The notes under the pieces were generated by a model, which was not told the origin of the DNA, made no database searches, and worked only from the letters and a program-made list of their open reading frames with translations. A DNA stretch of 64,000 nucleotides from Alteracholeplasma palmae J233. Lineage in GTDB: Bacteria; Bacillota_I; Bacilli_A; Acholeplasmatales; Acholeplasmataceae. Both the position numbers and the translations under genes were made by a program. Of this stretch, positions 18,895 through 27,959 are shown piece after piece. The DNA is taken from positions 682,001-746,000 of the forward strand of contig NC_022538.1 in assembly GCF_000968055.1 (NCBI RefSeq). The letters run 5' to 3'. Position 1 is the first letter of the stretch; every line of letters starts with the position of its first letter.

Positions 18895-21717
18895 ATGATA
18901 AAAAAATCGATTCTAGCAATGACAGTTTTAATACTTATAGTTTCAATTTCCTCTATTTCTTTCAAGTATGAAAAAGTGAACGATACTGTAGCGTATTTAA
19001 ATGAACAAAAATTAAATTATGAATACAATGATGAAGATGATAATTATAATAATAAGCAAGTGTTTAAAGTAGATAATACTTTATATGAGGATTTAAAATC
19101 AGCAATTACTGCCTTACCTCCAGCAGGTGGAGTAATTTATATTACGAGAAATGTAGGAATTCCCGCTGATGTGGCGTACAAGATAAATGTAGATAAAGAG
19201 TTTACAATAGCATCAGAACCAAATGATAGAAATGTAAAGTTTTCATTTTTTAGACCACATCAAGGAACATATACAAATATATTTAATATTGAAGGCGATA
19301 CTAAGATAACATTTAAAGATATTGTAATAGATTTGAACAGAGTTAAAAATGGTACCGATGTAACAACACCAATTGATGGAACTGTATTTTATGCTGATGA
19401 TAACTCAGTTGTCAAAATAGAAAATGTTGAATACAAGAATAGTGAAAGCTCAAGAACTAGTATGCTAGTTTATGCAATGAAAAACTCAAAAGTTGAAGTG
19501 AATAATGTTGTTGTAGATGGAGTTGGAGGCTTTCAAGATTTTTTCAGATCAAACAGTGATGACGCTACCGTCTCAGTTGGAAATATTAGTTTTAAGAATA
19601 ATACGCTTGAAACTAAACCTGAGGATGATGAAAAGAAAGGCTTAATTTCCGCTTTACGAGGAACTACAATCATCACAGGTGATATTACATCAGAAAATAA
19701 TAAAGCAAAAGAAACTAATGAAGATTTACCAATGATTTATATTGATAAAGATAAAAAAGTTCAAATTAGAGCTAACCTGACTAAACCGCTTACTATTAAA
19801 ATTCCAGAAGGTGAAGACATAAGTAATTATATAGATGCTACTGGTTATGAGGAATCAATTAATCATATATATAATTTTGATAATCCAAATCAGAGATTAG
19901 CGGTAAAAGATGGGAAAATAATTTGGAGTGAATTTACTTATGAGATTACTAAAAATCCTACTGTTACTTTAGAAGGAGAAGTAAAGTGGATAAGCTCAGA
20001 AAATCCAGATCATTTTTACACAGAGGCATTGCCAAAATTATCGTTAGATGATTACACATTGGAAACTTATAATAGTAAAATTGAAACGGAAAATGTAAAT
20101 ATCTCATATTCTTTAAAAGAATCAAAAAATGGTAAAGTAATAATTAATTATGAACTTTCAGATTTTAATAACAACCAGTATACGAAAACAATTTCTACTG
20201 CGCCTACTAGCAATACTGCTGGCCTAGCTACTTTAACAAATAATGAATTTCCAGGAGTAAAACTAGAAATTAATCTGCCTAATATAAGTTTAGATCAATA
20301 TAATTTAAGTATCACTAAAAGGCCAACTTACATAAGTACAGGTGAGGTAGTATTTTCATATAAGAATTATACTAATGTAAAGGTAAGTGTTGAATTAGCA
20401 GAAATAAACGATTCAAATTACAATAAAACTGAAATCAGTAATGGATATGCTTATATACATCTAGAATATGAATTTATTGTTTTTGAATATACGATAGAAG
20501 CGCCAGAAAGTATTGGAAGTCGTTTAGTTGTATTTAAAGATAGAGGATTAAAGTACTTGCTATCTGAGGAAAAAGTTACGCCATTAGATGCAGATCAAAG
20601 ATGGAAAGGATTCAGTTATGATGGTTTAGCCCCTCAAACTCAATATCATATATACATTAAATCAATATTAGAAAATGAGAACCATGATATTTATTATGCG
20701 GGCATTATAACTACCACTAGGACATCAACAGATGAATTATTGGATGAACTACATGCTAGTATTCCAAATGAAAATTTGGTTGTAAAAAATTTAAGCCTAA
20801 GCTTGATTGATGCATTTAAATTAGAAATAGAACAACTAGAACTTGAAACTGAAAGACAAAGTCTTAAAGATTTGTATATTAGTAAAATTAAATACACTGT
20901 AAAACAGGTCTTAGCAATCAATGATTTGACTCAGTTTATTTATGACTTAACAGGAAGAACTGACCTTGAAACTGAATTAGAAAAAATAGTCAATGATAAT
21001 GTAAGTAAAATAAAAGTCTTATTTAGCGATGACAAAGTTAATGAAGTGCTTGAATCAGGTAAAACTGATTTGCAAACATATGTTGAAATTGCAATGATCC
21101 ATACTAAAAATAATATTAAGACTGCTTTAGAAGAAAAGTATAAAGACGAAATGAACTCGGATATAGAAACTATCTTAGAAACATTTATTAATACAATTAA
21201 TGAAAAAAACTATCACGAACACGATACACTTTTAGTATTAGGAAATGAAGAAATTTTGAAATATATAAAACAAGAGCAAATTAAATTAATCAATGAAAAA
21301 GTAAATGAAAATACTTCTGAAGGAGTTAAAAAGATTATTGAAGAGTACATTAAAAAAATTGAAGAAGCTTCAGATAAAGACGAAATTTTAGAATTAAATG
21401 ATGAATTAGAAGTAAAAGTAGATATTCAAATTAAAAAAGAAGAAATTAGAAAAAAACTAGAAGAAGAGTTTGGAGGTAACCCAACTGAAGAGCAAACTAA
21501 AATAATAGATAAAATTGTCAATGGCATAGACGAAAAAAACTATAATGATCCTGAGATTGTTGAAAAATCATTGGAAAATGGTAAAAAAGAAAATGCTAAA
21601 TTATCAGAAGATAACCCAACAATTAAAATTATATCATGGGTTGCAATATCAATTTTCACTCTTCTAATAGGCTTACAAATCGCATTGATTATAAAGGCTA
21701 AAAAAGGAGCGAAATGA
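18895..21717 (+). CDS. Large secreted surface protein with C-terminal membrane anchor
   Basis: About 940 residues with an N-terminal signal sequence (MIKKSILAMTVLILIVSISS). Residues of about 55-270 look like a right-handed beta-helix (ITRNVGIP..., FKDIVIDLN..., VEVNNVVVDGVGG). Beta-rich repeats and a fibronectin-III-like stretch (SYDGLAPQTQYHIYI) follow. A long Lys/Glu-rich helical stalk (about 640-905), a single membrane span near 912-933 and a short basic tail (KAKKGAK) complete it. An upstream ATG at 18697 lies in the xylB terminator and is rejected; ATG 18895 follows AAGGAG with 6-nt spacing. It overlaps the next gene by 4 nt. The stalk end (RKKLEEEFGG...NYND...ENGKK) resembles the juxtamembrane repeats of the protein at 34907. 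Ligand unknown. Confidence 0.8.
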   Translation: MIKKSILAMTVLILIVSISSISFKYEKVNDTVAYLNEQKLNYEYNDEDDNYNNKQVFKVDNTLYEDLKSAITALPPAGGVIYITRNVGIPADVAYKINVDKEFTIASEPNDRNVKFSFFRPHQGTYTNIFNIEGDTKITFKDIVIDLNRVKNGTDVTTPIDGTVFYADDNSVVKIENVEYKNSESSRTSMLVYAMKNSKVEVNNVVVDGVGGFQDFFRSNSDDATVSVGNISFKNNTLETKPEDDEKKGLISALRGTTIITGDITSENNKAKETNEDLPMIYIDKDKKVQIRANLTKPLTIKIPEGEDISNYIDATGYEESINHIYNFDNPNQRLAVKDGKIIWSEFTYEITKNPTVTLEGEVKWISSENPDHFYTEALPKLSLDDYTLETYNSKIETENVNISYSLKESKNGKVIINYELSDFNNNQYTKTISTAPTSNTAGLATLTNNEFPGVKLEINLPNISLDQYNLSITKRPTYISTGEVVFSYKNYTNVKVSVELAEINDSNYNKTEISNGYAYIHLEYEFIVFEYTIEAPESIGSRLVVFKDRGLKYLLSEEKVTPLDADQRWKGFSYDGLAPQTQYHIYIKSILENENHDIYYAGIITTTRTSTDELLDELHASIPNENLVVKNLSLSLIDAFKLEIEQLELETERQSLKDLYISKIKYTVKQVLAINDLTQFIYDLTGRTDLETELEKIVNDNVSKIKVLFSDDKVNEVLESGKTDLQTYVEIAMIHTKNNIKTALEEKYKDEMNSDIETILETFINTINEKNYHEHDTLLVLGNEEILKYIKQEQIKLINEKVNENTSEGVKKIIEEYIKKIEEASDKDEILELNDELEVKVDIQIKKEEIRKKLEEEFGGNPTEEQTKIIDKIVNGIDEKNYNDPEIVEKSLENGKKENAKLSEDNPTIKIISWVAISIFTLLIGLQIALIIKAKKGAK

Positions 21718-22412
21718 TAATGACACAATTGTATTTTAACCAGGGGACACTTAATATGGTTATGGGGATACTTGGCGGAATTGTTATTATATTATTTATA
21801 TACATAATAATAAGTAGAAAAAAACAAAGCATAGTGAGAGAACCTAATCATGAAAACAATATTTCAAGAACAGAAATAGAAACTAAGACAATTGCTGAGG
21901 ATAATTTAAATGAAACAGTTTTGAGTGACGGTGATGAAAAGCAGGGTTTATTTATTAAATATAACTATGGTTTTCAAGCAAGATTACATCAAGCACCTGA
22001 ACTGACAAAAGAAAGATATAATGAATTAAAAAATTATCTATTAAGTTATAAAGATGTTGATACTAGAAATTCTTGGAAATATGAAAGGTTCATGTATAAA
22101 AACAAGCCTATTGTTAAACTATGGATTCACGGGGAAAACATTAAAGTATACTTTAATCATAAGGCTGAAGATTTTACTGATACAAAATATAAATTAGAAG
22201 ATGTTTCATATGCAAAAATGCATGAAACAACACCATCGTTATTAGTTGTTAATGGACCTAGATTATTAGAATATACAAAAGAACTAATTGATATTTATTT
22301 AGAAAATAAAACATATAAAGATTTAGAATATATACCTAATGATTATAAGTTACCATTTCTTAGTAGAGAAAAATTAATTGAGTTGGGATTAGTAAAAGAT
22401 AATTCTAAATAA
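21714..22412 (+). CDS. Single-span membrane protein with conserved C-terminal domain (partner protein, copy 1)
   Basis: A 232-residue protein with a short outside segment, one membrane span (about 14-35), a basic stop-transfer RKKQ, an acidic variable linker and a C-terminal domain of about 150 residues. The domain signature is GLFIKYNYGFQARLHQAP, then NYLLSYKDV, SWKYERF, KLWIHG and MHETTP. By the positive-inside rule the domain is cytoplasmic. It is homologous to the protein at 27960 and to the last ~310 residues of the protein at 34907. It recalls an uncharacterised domain common in Firmicutes genomes, but I cannot name its family. It overlaps the surface-protein gene by 4 nt (ATGA); ATG 21720 is an alternative start. 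Confidence 0.82.
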   Translation: MIMTQLYFNQGTLNMVMGILGGIVIILFIYIIISRKKQSIVREPNHENNISRTEIETKTIAEDNLNETVLSDGDEKQGLFIKYNYGFQARLHQAPELTKERYNELKNYLLSYKDVDTRNSWKYERFMYKNKPIVKLWIHGENIKVYFNHKAEDFTDTKYKLEDVSYAKMHETTPSLLVVNGPRLLEYTKELIDIYLENKTYKDLEYIPNDYKLPFLSREKLIELGLVKDNSK

Positions 22413-22414
22413 TG

Positions 22415-22446
22415 AAAGCACTTTAAAAGTGCTTTTTATTTTTTCG
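22415..22446 (+). terminator. Terminator after the partner-protein gene
   Basis: AAAGCACTT (22415-22423) and AAGTGCTTT (22427-22435) form a perfect stem with a 3-nt loop, followed by a T-rich tail. Confidence 0.85.
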
Positions 22447-22449
22447 TTA

Positions 22450-22464
22450 ATGAAAACGTTTTAT
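22450..22464 (+). promoter_or_regulatory. Perfect-consensus cre site upstream of adhE
   Basis: ATGAAAACGTTTTAT matches the Bacillus cre consensus WTGAAARCGYTTWNN at every position. It lies about 90 bp before adhE, downstream of the preceding terminator. CcpA control of adhE is inferred; the promoter itself is not clear, so activation or repression cannot be told. Confidence 0.65.
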
Positions 22465-22497
22465 TTTAAAGCTATTGTGGAATATTTTAAATAACAA

Positions 22498-22516
22498 TGT
22501 TAATATGTAATTAACA
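22498..22516 (+). promoter_or_regulatory. Inverted repeat upstream of adhE (Rex-like half-sites)
   Basis: TGTTAAT (22498-22504) and ATTAACA (22510-22516) form an inverted repeat with a 5-bp centre. The half-sites match those of the redox sensor Rex (TTGTTAA...TTAACAA), a known regulator of adhE in Firmicutes. The spacing between TGTTAA and TTAACA is 7 bp rather than the usual 4, so Rex binding is doubtful. Confidence 0.35.
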
Positions 22517-22554
22517 TAAACAATTCAAAAAATAAAACTAAATAGGAGAAGAAC

Positions 22555-25158
22555 ATGCAAGAAAAAGATTTATCTTTAAAAGATACAATTGATTCGCTAG
22601 TTTTAAAAGGAAAAAAGGCACTGGATCTATATTATGATTTGACACAAGAAGATGTTGATCATATAGTTGCCAAGGTCTCTGTTTCTGCTATAGATGCTCA
22701 TGGCATTTTAGCTAAGGTTGCAATAGACGAAACCAAAAGAGGAGTCTTTGAGGATAAGGCTACTAAAAACTTATTTTCAGTTGAATATGTTATTAATCAT
22801 ATGAGACATTTAAAAACTGTTGGTATTATATCAGAAGATAAAGTAACTGGTATTACTTTAGTTGCAGATCCGGTTGGCGTAATTTGTGCAATCACACCAG
22901 TAACAAACCCTACATCAACGACAATCTTTAAATCATTAATTGCACTAAAAACAAGAAATCCAATTATATTTGCGTTTCATCCAAATGCTCAAAAATCATC
23001 CATGCTAGCAGCAAAAATAGTATATGAAGCAGCACTTGAAGCAGGCGCTCCTAAAAACTGTATCCAGTGGATTGAAACACCCTCAATGGAGGCAACAAGT
23101 CTTTTAATGAATCACAAAGATATTGCAACCATTCTTGCAACAGGTGGGAATGCCATGGTAAAAGCTGCGTATTCATGCGGTAAACCTGCACTAGGCGTTG
23201 GAGCAGGAAATGTTCCAGCATATATAGAAAAAACAGCACTGCTCAAACAAGCAGTCAATGATGTAGTTATGTCAAAAGCATTTGATAATGGAATGATTTG
23301 TGCTTCTGAACAAGCATTAATTATCGATAAAGAAGTGTATAAAGAGACTGTTCAACTACTTGAACGATATGGTGTATACTTTTTAAATAATGAAGAAAAA
23401 ACTAAAATAGAAAAATTTGCCTTTTCAAAAGAACAAAAACTTAATCCTGATATTGTAGGAAAATCTGCCTTATGGATTGCTAAAGAAACTAAAATAGATG
23501 TGCCAGAAAATACAATTATACTAGCTGCTATATGTAAAGAAGTAGGGCAAAAAGAGGTTTTAACAAGAGAAAAACTATCTCCTATTCTTGCGGTGTTAGA
23601 AGCTAAAAGTACAGAAGAAGGAATAGAACTTGCTAATCAAATGGTTCTGTTTAATGGATTAGGGCATAGTGCAGTGATTCACTCTAACGACCAAGAAGTT
23701 ATTAAAGCATTTGGGAAGAAACTTAAAGTAATTAGAATTATTGCGAATTCACCTGCAACATTTGGAGGCATAGGTAACATATACAATAGATTTATCCCTT
23801 CCCTTACCTTAGGATGTGGCTCGTATGGTAACAATTCTGTCGGTGATAATGTATCAGCAATCCACCTTCTTAACATTAAAAAAATAGGAGAGAGAAAAAA
23901 TAATATGCAATGGTTTAAAATACCTTCTAAAATATATTTTGAAAAAGACTCCATTGAGTATATTAGACAAATGCATGATGTCACTAAGGCAATCATCATT
24001 ACTGATAGAATGATGGTTGATTTAGGATATGTAAAAAAAGTAACAGATCAATTAGAACTGAGAAGAAATCACGTATCTGTTCAACTATTTTGTGATGTAG
24101 AAGCTGACCCATCACTAGAGACCGTTTTAAAGGGGTATCAATTGATGAAATCCTTTGAGCCGGATACAATTATAGCTATAGGTGGTGGATCTCCTATGGA
24201 TGCTGCTAAGGCTATGTGGTTATTTTATGAAAACCCAGATATTGACTTTAATGATCTAAAACAAAAATTTATGGATATTAGAAAAAGAGCATTTAGATAT
24301 CCAGAGCTAGGTAAAAAAACAAAACTTGTATGTATACCTACAACATCAGGAACAGGAAGCGAAGTTACACCATTTGCAGTGATTACAGATACTAAAAACC
24401 ATAAAAAGTATCCATTAGCAGATTATTCATTAACCCCTACGGTTGCGATTATTGACCCAGCCCTTACTCTTACTCAACCAAAAAGTGTTACAGCTGATAC
24501 AGGAATGGATGTTTTAACTCATGCAGTTGAAGCTTATGTTTCTGTTCTAGCAAGTGATTATACAGATGCACTTGCTATCCAAACAATCAAATTAGTTTTT
24601 AAATACTTAAAGAAAGCTTATGATAATGGAAATGACTTTCTTGCAAGAGAAAAAATGCATAATGCATCAACGATGGCCGGTATGGCATTTGGTAATGCAT
24701 TTTTAGGTATCAGTCATTCAATGGCGCATAAAGTAGGAGGTAATTTCCATATTCCACACGGTAGAATTAACGCAATCTTACTACCGTATGTCATCAGATA
24801 TAATGGTACAGTACCTAATAAACTTTCTACATGGCCTAAGTATCAATCATATATTGCCGATGAAAGATACTATGAATTAGCAGTCGAAATAGGATTAAAG
24901 CCTAAAACAACTCAAGAAGGGGTTCAAATGTTTGCCAAAGCATGTTACGACTTAGCTGTTTCTTTAAATATTAAAATGAGTTTTATGGATCAAAATATTT
25001 GTGAAAATGAGTACTTTGATAAAATAGAAGAAATAGCTTATCTTGCTTATGAGGATCAATGTAGTACTGCAAATCCAAGATTACCTTTAGTTTCTGACAT
25101 GAAAGAAATATTAAAAAATGCTTATTATGGTATAAATGAAACTGAAACGAAAAAATAG
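22555..25158 (+). CDS. adhE: Bifunctional acetaldehyde-CoA/alcohol dehydrogenase
   Basis: AdhE reduces acetyl-CoA to acetaldehyde and then ethanol, regenerating NAD+ in fermentation. The 867-residue fusion has an N-terminal aldehyde dehydrogenase half (1 to about 440) with the catalytic Cys in NGMICASEQ. The iron-dependent alcohol dehydrogenase half carries [31 protein letters not shown], the metal-ligand region HAVEAYVS and [10 protein letters not shown]. Such fusions assemble into long filaments (spirosomes). Start ATG 22555 follows AGGAG. It has its own upstream regulatory region and no close downstream partner. Confidence 0.96.
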   Translation: MQEKDLSLKDTIDSLVLKGKKALDLYYDLTQEDVDHIVAKVSVSAIDAHGILAKVAIDETKRGVFEDKATKNLFSVEYVINHMRHLKTVGIISEDKVTGITLVADPVGVICAITPVTNPTSTTIFKSLIALKTRNPIIFAFHPNAQKSSMLAAKIVYEAALEAGAPKNCIQWIETPSMEATSLLMNHKDIATILATGGNAMVKAAYSCGKPALGVGAGNVPAYIEKTALLKQAVNDVVMSKAFDNGMICASEQALIIDKEVYKETVQLLERYGVYFLNNEEKTKIEKFAFSKEQKLNPDIVGKSALWIAKETKIDVPENTIILAAICKEVGQKEVLTREKLSPILAVLEAKSTEEGIELANQMVLFNGLGHSAVIHSNDQEVIKAFGKKLKVIRIIANSPATFGGIGNIYNRFIPSLTLGCGSYGNNSVGDNVSAIHLLNIKKIGERKNNMQWFKIPSKIYFEKDSIEYIRQMHDVTKAIIITDRMMVDLGYVKKVTDQLELRRNHVSVQLFCDVEADPSLETVLKGYQLMKSFEPDTIIAIGGGSPMDAAKAMWLFYENPDIDFNDLKQKFMDIRKRAFRYPELGKKTKLVCIPTTSGTGSEVTPFAVITDTKNHKKYPLADYSLTPTVAIIDPALTLTQPKSVTADTGMDVLTHAVEAYVSVLASDYTDALAIQTIKLVFKYLKKAYDNGNDFLAREKMHNASTMAGMAFGNAFLGISHSMAHKVGGNFHIPHGRINAILLPYVIRYNGTVPNKLSTWPKYQSYIADERYYELAVEIGLKPKTTQEGVQMFAKACYDLAVSLNIKMSFMDQNICENEYFDKIEEIAYLAYEDQCSTANPRLPLVSDMKEILKNAYYGINETETKK

Positions 25159-25267
25159 TTTTAAAATATAAAAAGAGACTTAATACAAATTAGAAATACT
25201 ATTTATAAACGAAAATACGTTTAATAAAGTAATATTGAAACAAGAAAATAAGAATAAAAACTAAAAA

Positions 25268-25276
25268 TGTTATAAT
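25268..25276 (+). promoter_or_regulatory. Extended -10 promoter of lplA-gcvH
   Basis: TGTTATAAT is a perfect extended -10 element (TGnTATAAT) 28 bp before the start codon. No good -35 box is seen at the right distance, which is normal for this class. The preceding intergenic stretch also holds a small inverted repeat, TAAACG (25206-25211) with CGTTTA (25218-25223). Confidence 0.55.
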
Positions 25277-25303
25277 TAATGCATGAAGAGGAAGTGACCA
25301 AAA

Positions 25304-26296
25304 GTGATTTTAGTTAAACATCATAACGAAGGAAATCTTAAACCATTTTTCTATTTTAAATTAGAAGAATATGTATTAAATCATTTATTAAAAGAAGGAG
25401 AATCATACTTTTTTACTTGGGAAATCAGCGGTGTTATTGTTGGTAAAAATCAAGTGATAGAAAATGAAGTTAACTTAGCCTATTTAAAAGAACATAATAT
25501 CCCGCTATACAGAAGACCTACTGGTGGTGGTTGTGTTTATGCAGATCATAGAAATACCATGTTTACAATCGTTACTAAGAAAAAAGATAAAAACTTTAGT
25601 TTTAAAGACTACCTAACACAAGTAGTTGATGCCTTTAAACCGCTTGGTATTAACCTGGAATTTAGTGGTAGAAACGATATTTTATTTGAAGGCAAAAAAG
25701 TTTCAGGCACATCTTTCATGCAAAACGAAAACGGCATGATCATGCACGGAACACTCTTATATGATTGTGATGTAGAAACAATGGTTCGTGCGATTAGTCC
25801 AAGTGACGAAAAACTGATTTCAAAAGGGATAGAAAGTGTTCGCTCTAGAGTTGTTAATTTAAAACCTTACTTAAACGGCATGACACAAGAACAATTAATT
25901 GCTCACTTGAAAAAAGAGTTAACTGACCAAGTATATGAAATCAGTCCAGAAGAAGTAGAAATGTTACAAGAAGAAGCTAAATATTACGCCTCTGAAGAAT
26001 GGATTTATAGATTACAACCCAAACATAATAAAATACTTAAAAGAAGATTTAAGTTTGGTAGTCTTGAAGCCTTGTTAGAAATCAATAAAGGTGTTTTAGA
26101 AGAATTAAGTTTAAAAGGAGATTTTTTCCATAAACAAGATAATCTAAGCGAATTTACGGAAAAATTTAGAAGAATACCTTATACTAAAGAAGGTATTAAA
26201 AATGTTTTAGATACTGTTTCTATATCTGATTATATTATAGATGCAGATAATAATGATATTTACGAATTATTACAAGAAGGAATTATTACGCTTTAG
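25304..26296 (+). CDS. lplA: Lipoate-protein ligase
   Basis: This 330-residue enzyme activates free lipoate with ATP and attaches it to a lysine of carrier domains. The signatures RRPTGGGCVYAD (lipoyl-AMP binding) and GRNDILFEGKKVSGTSF (with the conserved Lys) are clear. The C-terminal accessory domain covers about residues 250-330. The start is GTG at 25304. Other start codons nearby run into stops within a few codons. It lies 12 nt before a gcvH-like gene, its likely substrate or relay carrier, so the pair forms a lipoate-scavenging unit. Confidence 0.92.
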   Translation: MILVKHHNEGNLKPFFYFKLEEYVLNHLLKEGESYFFTWEISGVIVGKNQVIENEVNLAYLKEHNIPLYRRPTGGGCVYADHRNTMFTIVTKKKDKNFSFKDYLTQVVDAFKPLGINLEFSGRNDILFEGKKVSGTSFMQNENGMIMHGTLLYDCDVETMVRAISPSDEKLISKGIESVRSRVVNLKPYLNGMTQEQLIAHLKKELTDQVYEISPEEVEMLQEEAKYYASEEWIYRLQPKHNKILKRRFKFGSLEALLEINKGVLEELSLKGDFFHKQDNLSEFTEKFRRIPYTKEGIKNVLDTVSISDYIIDADNNDIYELLQEGIITL

Positions 26297-26308
26297 GAGG
26301 CAATTAAA

Positions 26309-26680
26309 ATGAAAAAATTTCATAAAAATCATCTTTGGATTAAAATAGAAGGAAATACAGCAAAAGTTGGATTAACATCATTTAAACTCGCTGATATTGG
26401 AGCTTTAAATTTCTTAGATTTACCAGAAGAAGGCACGAGAGTTTTAAAAGATGAAGGATTCGGATCGTACGAAAGTACTAAAACAACAGGAACATTTATT
26501 TCACCTGTAAGCGGCGTTATTACAAAAGTAAATAAAGATATCTTAGATAACCCAAGTTCATATGATATGATGGCATCAGAAGAAGCAATCTTAGAACTAA
26601 GTGACATTAATTTAGATGAAGTTAATGAACTTTTAACTGAAGAAGAATACGAAGCATATCTAGAAAATATTGAACACTAA
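26309..26680 (+). CDS. gcvH: GcvH-like lipoyl carrier protein
   Basis: This 123-residue protein has the lipoyl-domain fold, with the lipoyl lysine at about residue 58 in the modified motif YESTKTTGTF (family usual: ESVKA). HLWIKIEGNTAKVGLT at the N-terminus matches the GcvH pattern. No glycine-cleavage genes (gcvT, gcvP) are in the window. Next to lplA, it could act as the lipoyl relay described for some Firmicutes, in which lipoate is first loaded on GcvH and then passed to other enzymes. AGGAGG precedes ATG 26309. Confidence 0.88.
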   Translation: MKKFHKNHLWIKIEGNTAKVGLTSFKLADIGALNFLDLPEEGTRVLKDEGFGSYESTKTTGTFISPVSGVITKVNKDILDNPSSYDMMASEEAILELSDINLDEVNELLTEEEYEAYLENIEH

Positions 26681-26704
26681 AATTAAACTATTATAGCATT
26701 ACAC

Positions 26705-26740
26705 AAAAAGAGAATACCAAAAATATTCTCTTTTTATTTT
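26705..26740 (+). terminator. Terminator after gcvH
   Basis: AAAAAGAGAATA (26705-26716) pairs perfectly with TATTCTCTTTTT (26724-26735) around a 7-nt loop, followed by T residues. Confidence 0.9.
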
Positions 26741-26968
26741 ATATAAAGGCTAAAAAATGTATTTTGAAAAATCTAGAAAGCATCTTATAAAAAGTTGAAA
26801 AAATAATTTATAGAATAGACAAGAAACAAAAACAATAAAAACAAGATAGCTTCCAGGTATTTTATAACTGGAAGTGACTCTTTCAATTCAATAAAATAAG
26901 AAAACAGGCACTGCATTTAAAATAGAAACCTATAAAATAAAATAACTAGAGATAACCATAGTTATATA
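26741..26968 (+). other. Intergenic region with one unexplained hairpin
   Basis: No gene is seen. A 7-bp perfect inverted repeat, CTTCCAG (26850-26856) with CTGGAAG (26868-26874), stands alone in A-rich sequence without a T tract. It is too short to assign a function. Confidence 0.4.
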
Positions 26969-26997
26969 TTGACAAAAGTATTTAGATTAGGTATAAT
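26969..26997 (+). promoter_or_regulatory. Sigma-A-type promoter of the DUF177-rpmF operon
   Basis: A perfect TTGACA (26969-26974) and TATAAT (26992-26997) are 17 bp apart. The predicted leader is short, with GAGGTG just before ATG 27018. This is one of the strongest promoters in the window, as expected for a ribosomal protein gene. Confidence 0.87.
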
Positions 26998-27017
26998 AAT
27001 TTCGTTGAGGTGAAACC

Positions 27018-27440
27018 ATGAAACTTGATTTACAAACCTTACCAGATATATATCCATTTGAAGAAGAACTTAACTTAAGCTCATATATTAAGGAAAGTCA
27101 CCAAATTCTTAATTTAGACCATGTATTTGTTAAAGGCACAATTGAAAAACGCCTTGACTATTGTATAGTTAAGATTAATGTTAAAACAGATGCTTCGCTT
27201 GCATGTGCATTGACATTAAAAGAAGTCATTACACCACTTGATTTTTCAGAAACAATTATATTTGGTGAACATGATGATGCAGACTATGCACTTGAAAAAA
27301 CCTTGGATTTAGATCCAATTATATTCGCTTATATCCTATCTGAAAAGCCTTACTCAGTATTTCATAAAGATGCTTCTCACGAAGAGTTTGAAGAAAAAAA
27401 AGTAAATAGCGCTTTTGAGAATTTGAAAGATCTACTTTAA
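27018..27440 (+). CDS. DUF177/YceD family protein
   Basis: This 140-residue protein is of the YceD type, linked in other bacteria to 23S rRNA accumulation and translation. The gene lies 23 nt before rpmF, the conserved partner order across bacteria. A basic/acidic middle part and a C-terminal segment with DLDPIIFAYILSEKP fit the family. Family members usually carry a C-terminal Cys pair, and none is visible here. The call rests largely on size and synteny with rpmF. Confidence 0.8.
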   Translation: MKLDLQTLPDIYPFEEELNLSSYIKESHQILNLDHVFVKGTIEKRLDYCIVKINVKTDASLACALTLKEVITPLDFSETIIFGEHDDADYALEKTLDLDPIIFAYILSEKPYSVFHKDASHEEFEEKKVNSAFENLKDLL

Positions 27441-27463
27441 AACAGTAGGAGGTGTATTAGTAG

Positions 27464-27649
27464 ATGGCAGTTCCGTTTAGAAGAACAGGTAAGACAGCTA
27501 AAAGAAAACGTCGTACACACTTTAAATTAAGTGCTCCAGCGTTAGTAGTTTGCCCACAAACAGGTGAATTCACTTTACCACATAGAGTTACTCCAAACAG
27601 TGGTTATTACAAAGGTCAACTTGTTTTAGAAAAAAAAGAATCTAAATAA
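27464..27649 (+). CDS. rpmF: Ribosomal protein L32 (zinc-independent form)
   Basis: This 61-residue large-subunit protein begins [19 protein letters not shown], the standard L32 start. The zinc-ribbon positions are mostly lost: [21 protein letters not shown] retains only one Cys where zinc-binding L32 has four. It is therefore the zinc-independent type. Start ATG 27464 is preceded by AGGAGG. Confidence 0.96.
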   Translation: MAVPFRRTGKTAKRKRRTHFKLSAPALVVCPQTGEFTLPHRVTPNSGYYKGQLVLEKKESK

Positions 27650-27660
27650 TTTAGATTAAG

Positions 27661-27686
27661 AAAAAGCACTTAAGGTGCTTTTTTCT
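27661..27686 (+). terminator. Terminator after rpmF
   Basis: AAAAAGCAC (27661-27669) pairs with GTGCTTTTT (27675-27683) around a 5-nt loop, with more T residues after it. Confidence 0.88.
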
Positions 27687-27847
27687 TTTATATAGATACT
27701 CATTAATTGAAGAACTATCATCCACCTAATATGAAGTCTTAACCCAATCTTTTTATAAATATAAAGTGTCAAATATGATATGAAAGTATTTTTATTTTCC
27801 ATTGATACTAGATACAAACCTAGAAAATACACTATAAATATGTAATC

Positions 27848-27877
27848 TGGAACATGTAACCTGCATTTTGGAACATA
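27848..27877 (+). promoter_or_regulatory. Phased direct-repeat element A (two TGGAACA half-sites, 21 bp apart)
   Basis: TGGAACA occurs at 27848-27854 and again at 27869-27875, exactly 21 bp apart, with CTGCAT in the spacer. A closely related element lies at 34510-34538 (26 of 32 aligned bases identical from the first half-site). Two half-sites two helical turns apart are typical of operators of LytTR response regulators. The rest of the 27690-27950 intergenic stretch shows no gene. Possible -10 boxes are TATAAC (27909-27914) and TATAAT (27921-27926). Confidence 0.6.
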
Positions 27878-27959
27878 TAGACAATAAAACTAATGAAAAA
27901 ATGTAAACTATAACCAAAGATATAATATTTTAAAACAATAAAAGGAAAAGGTGAAAAAA

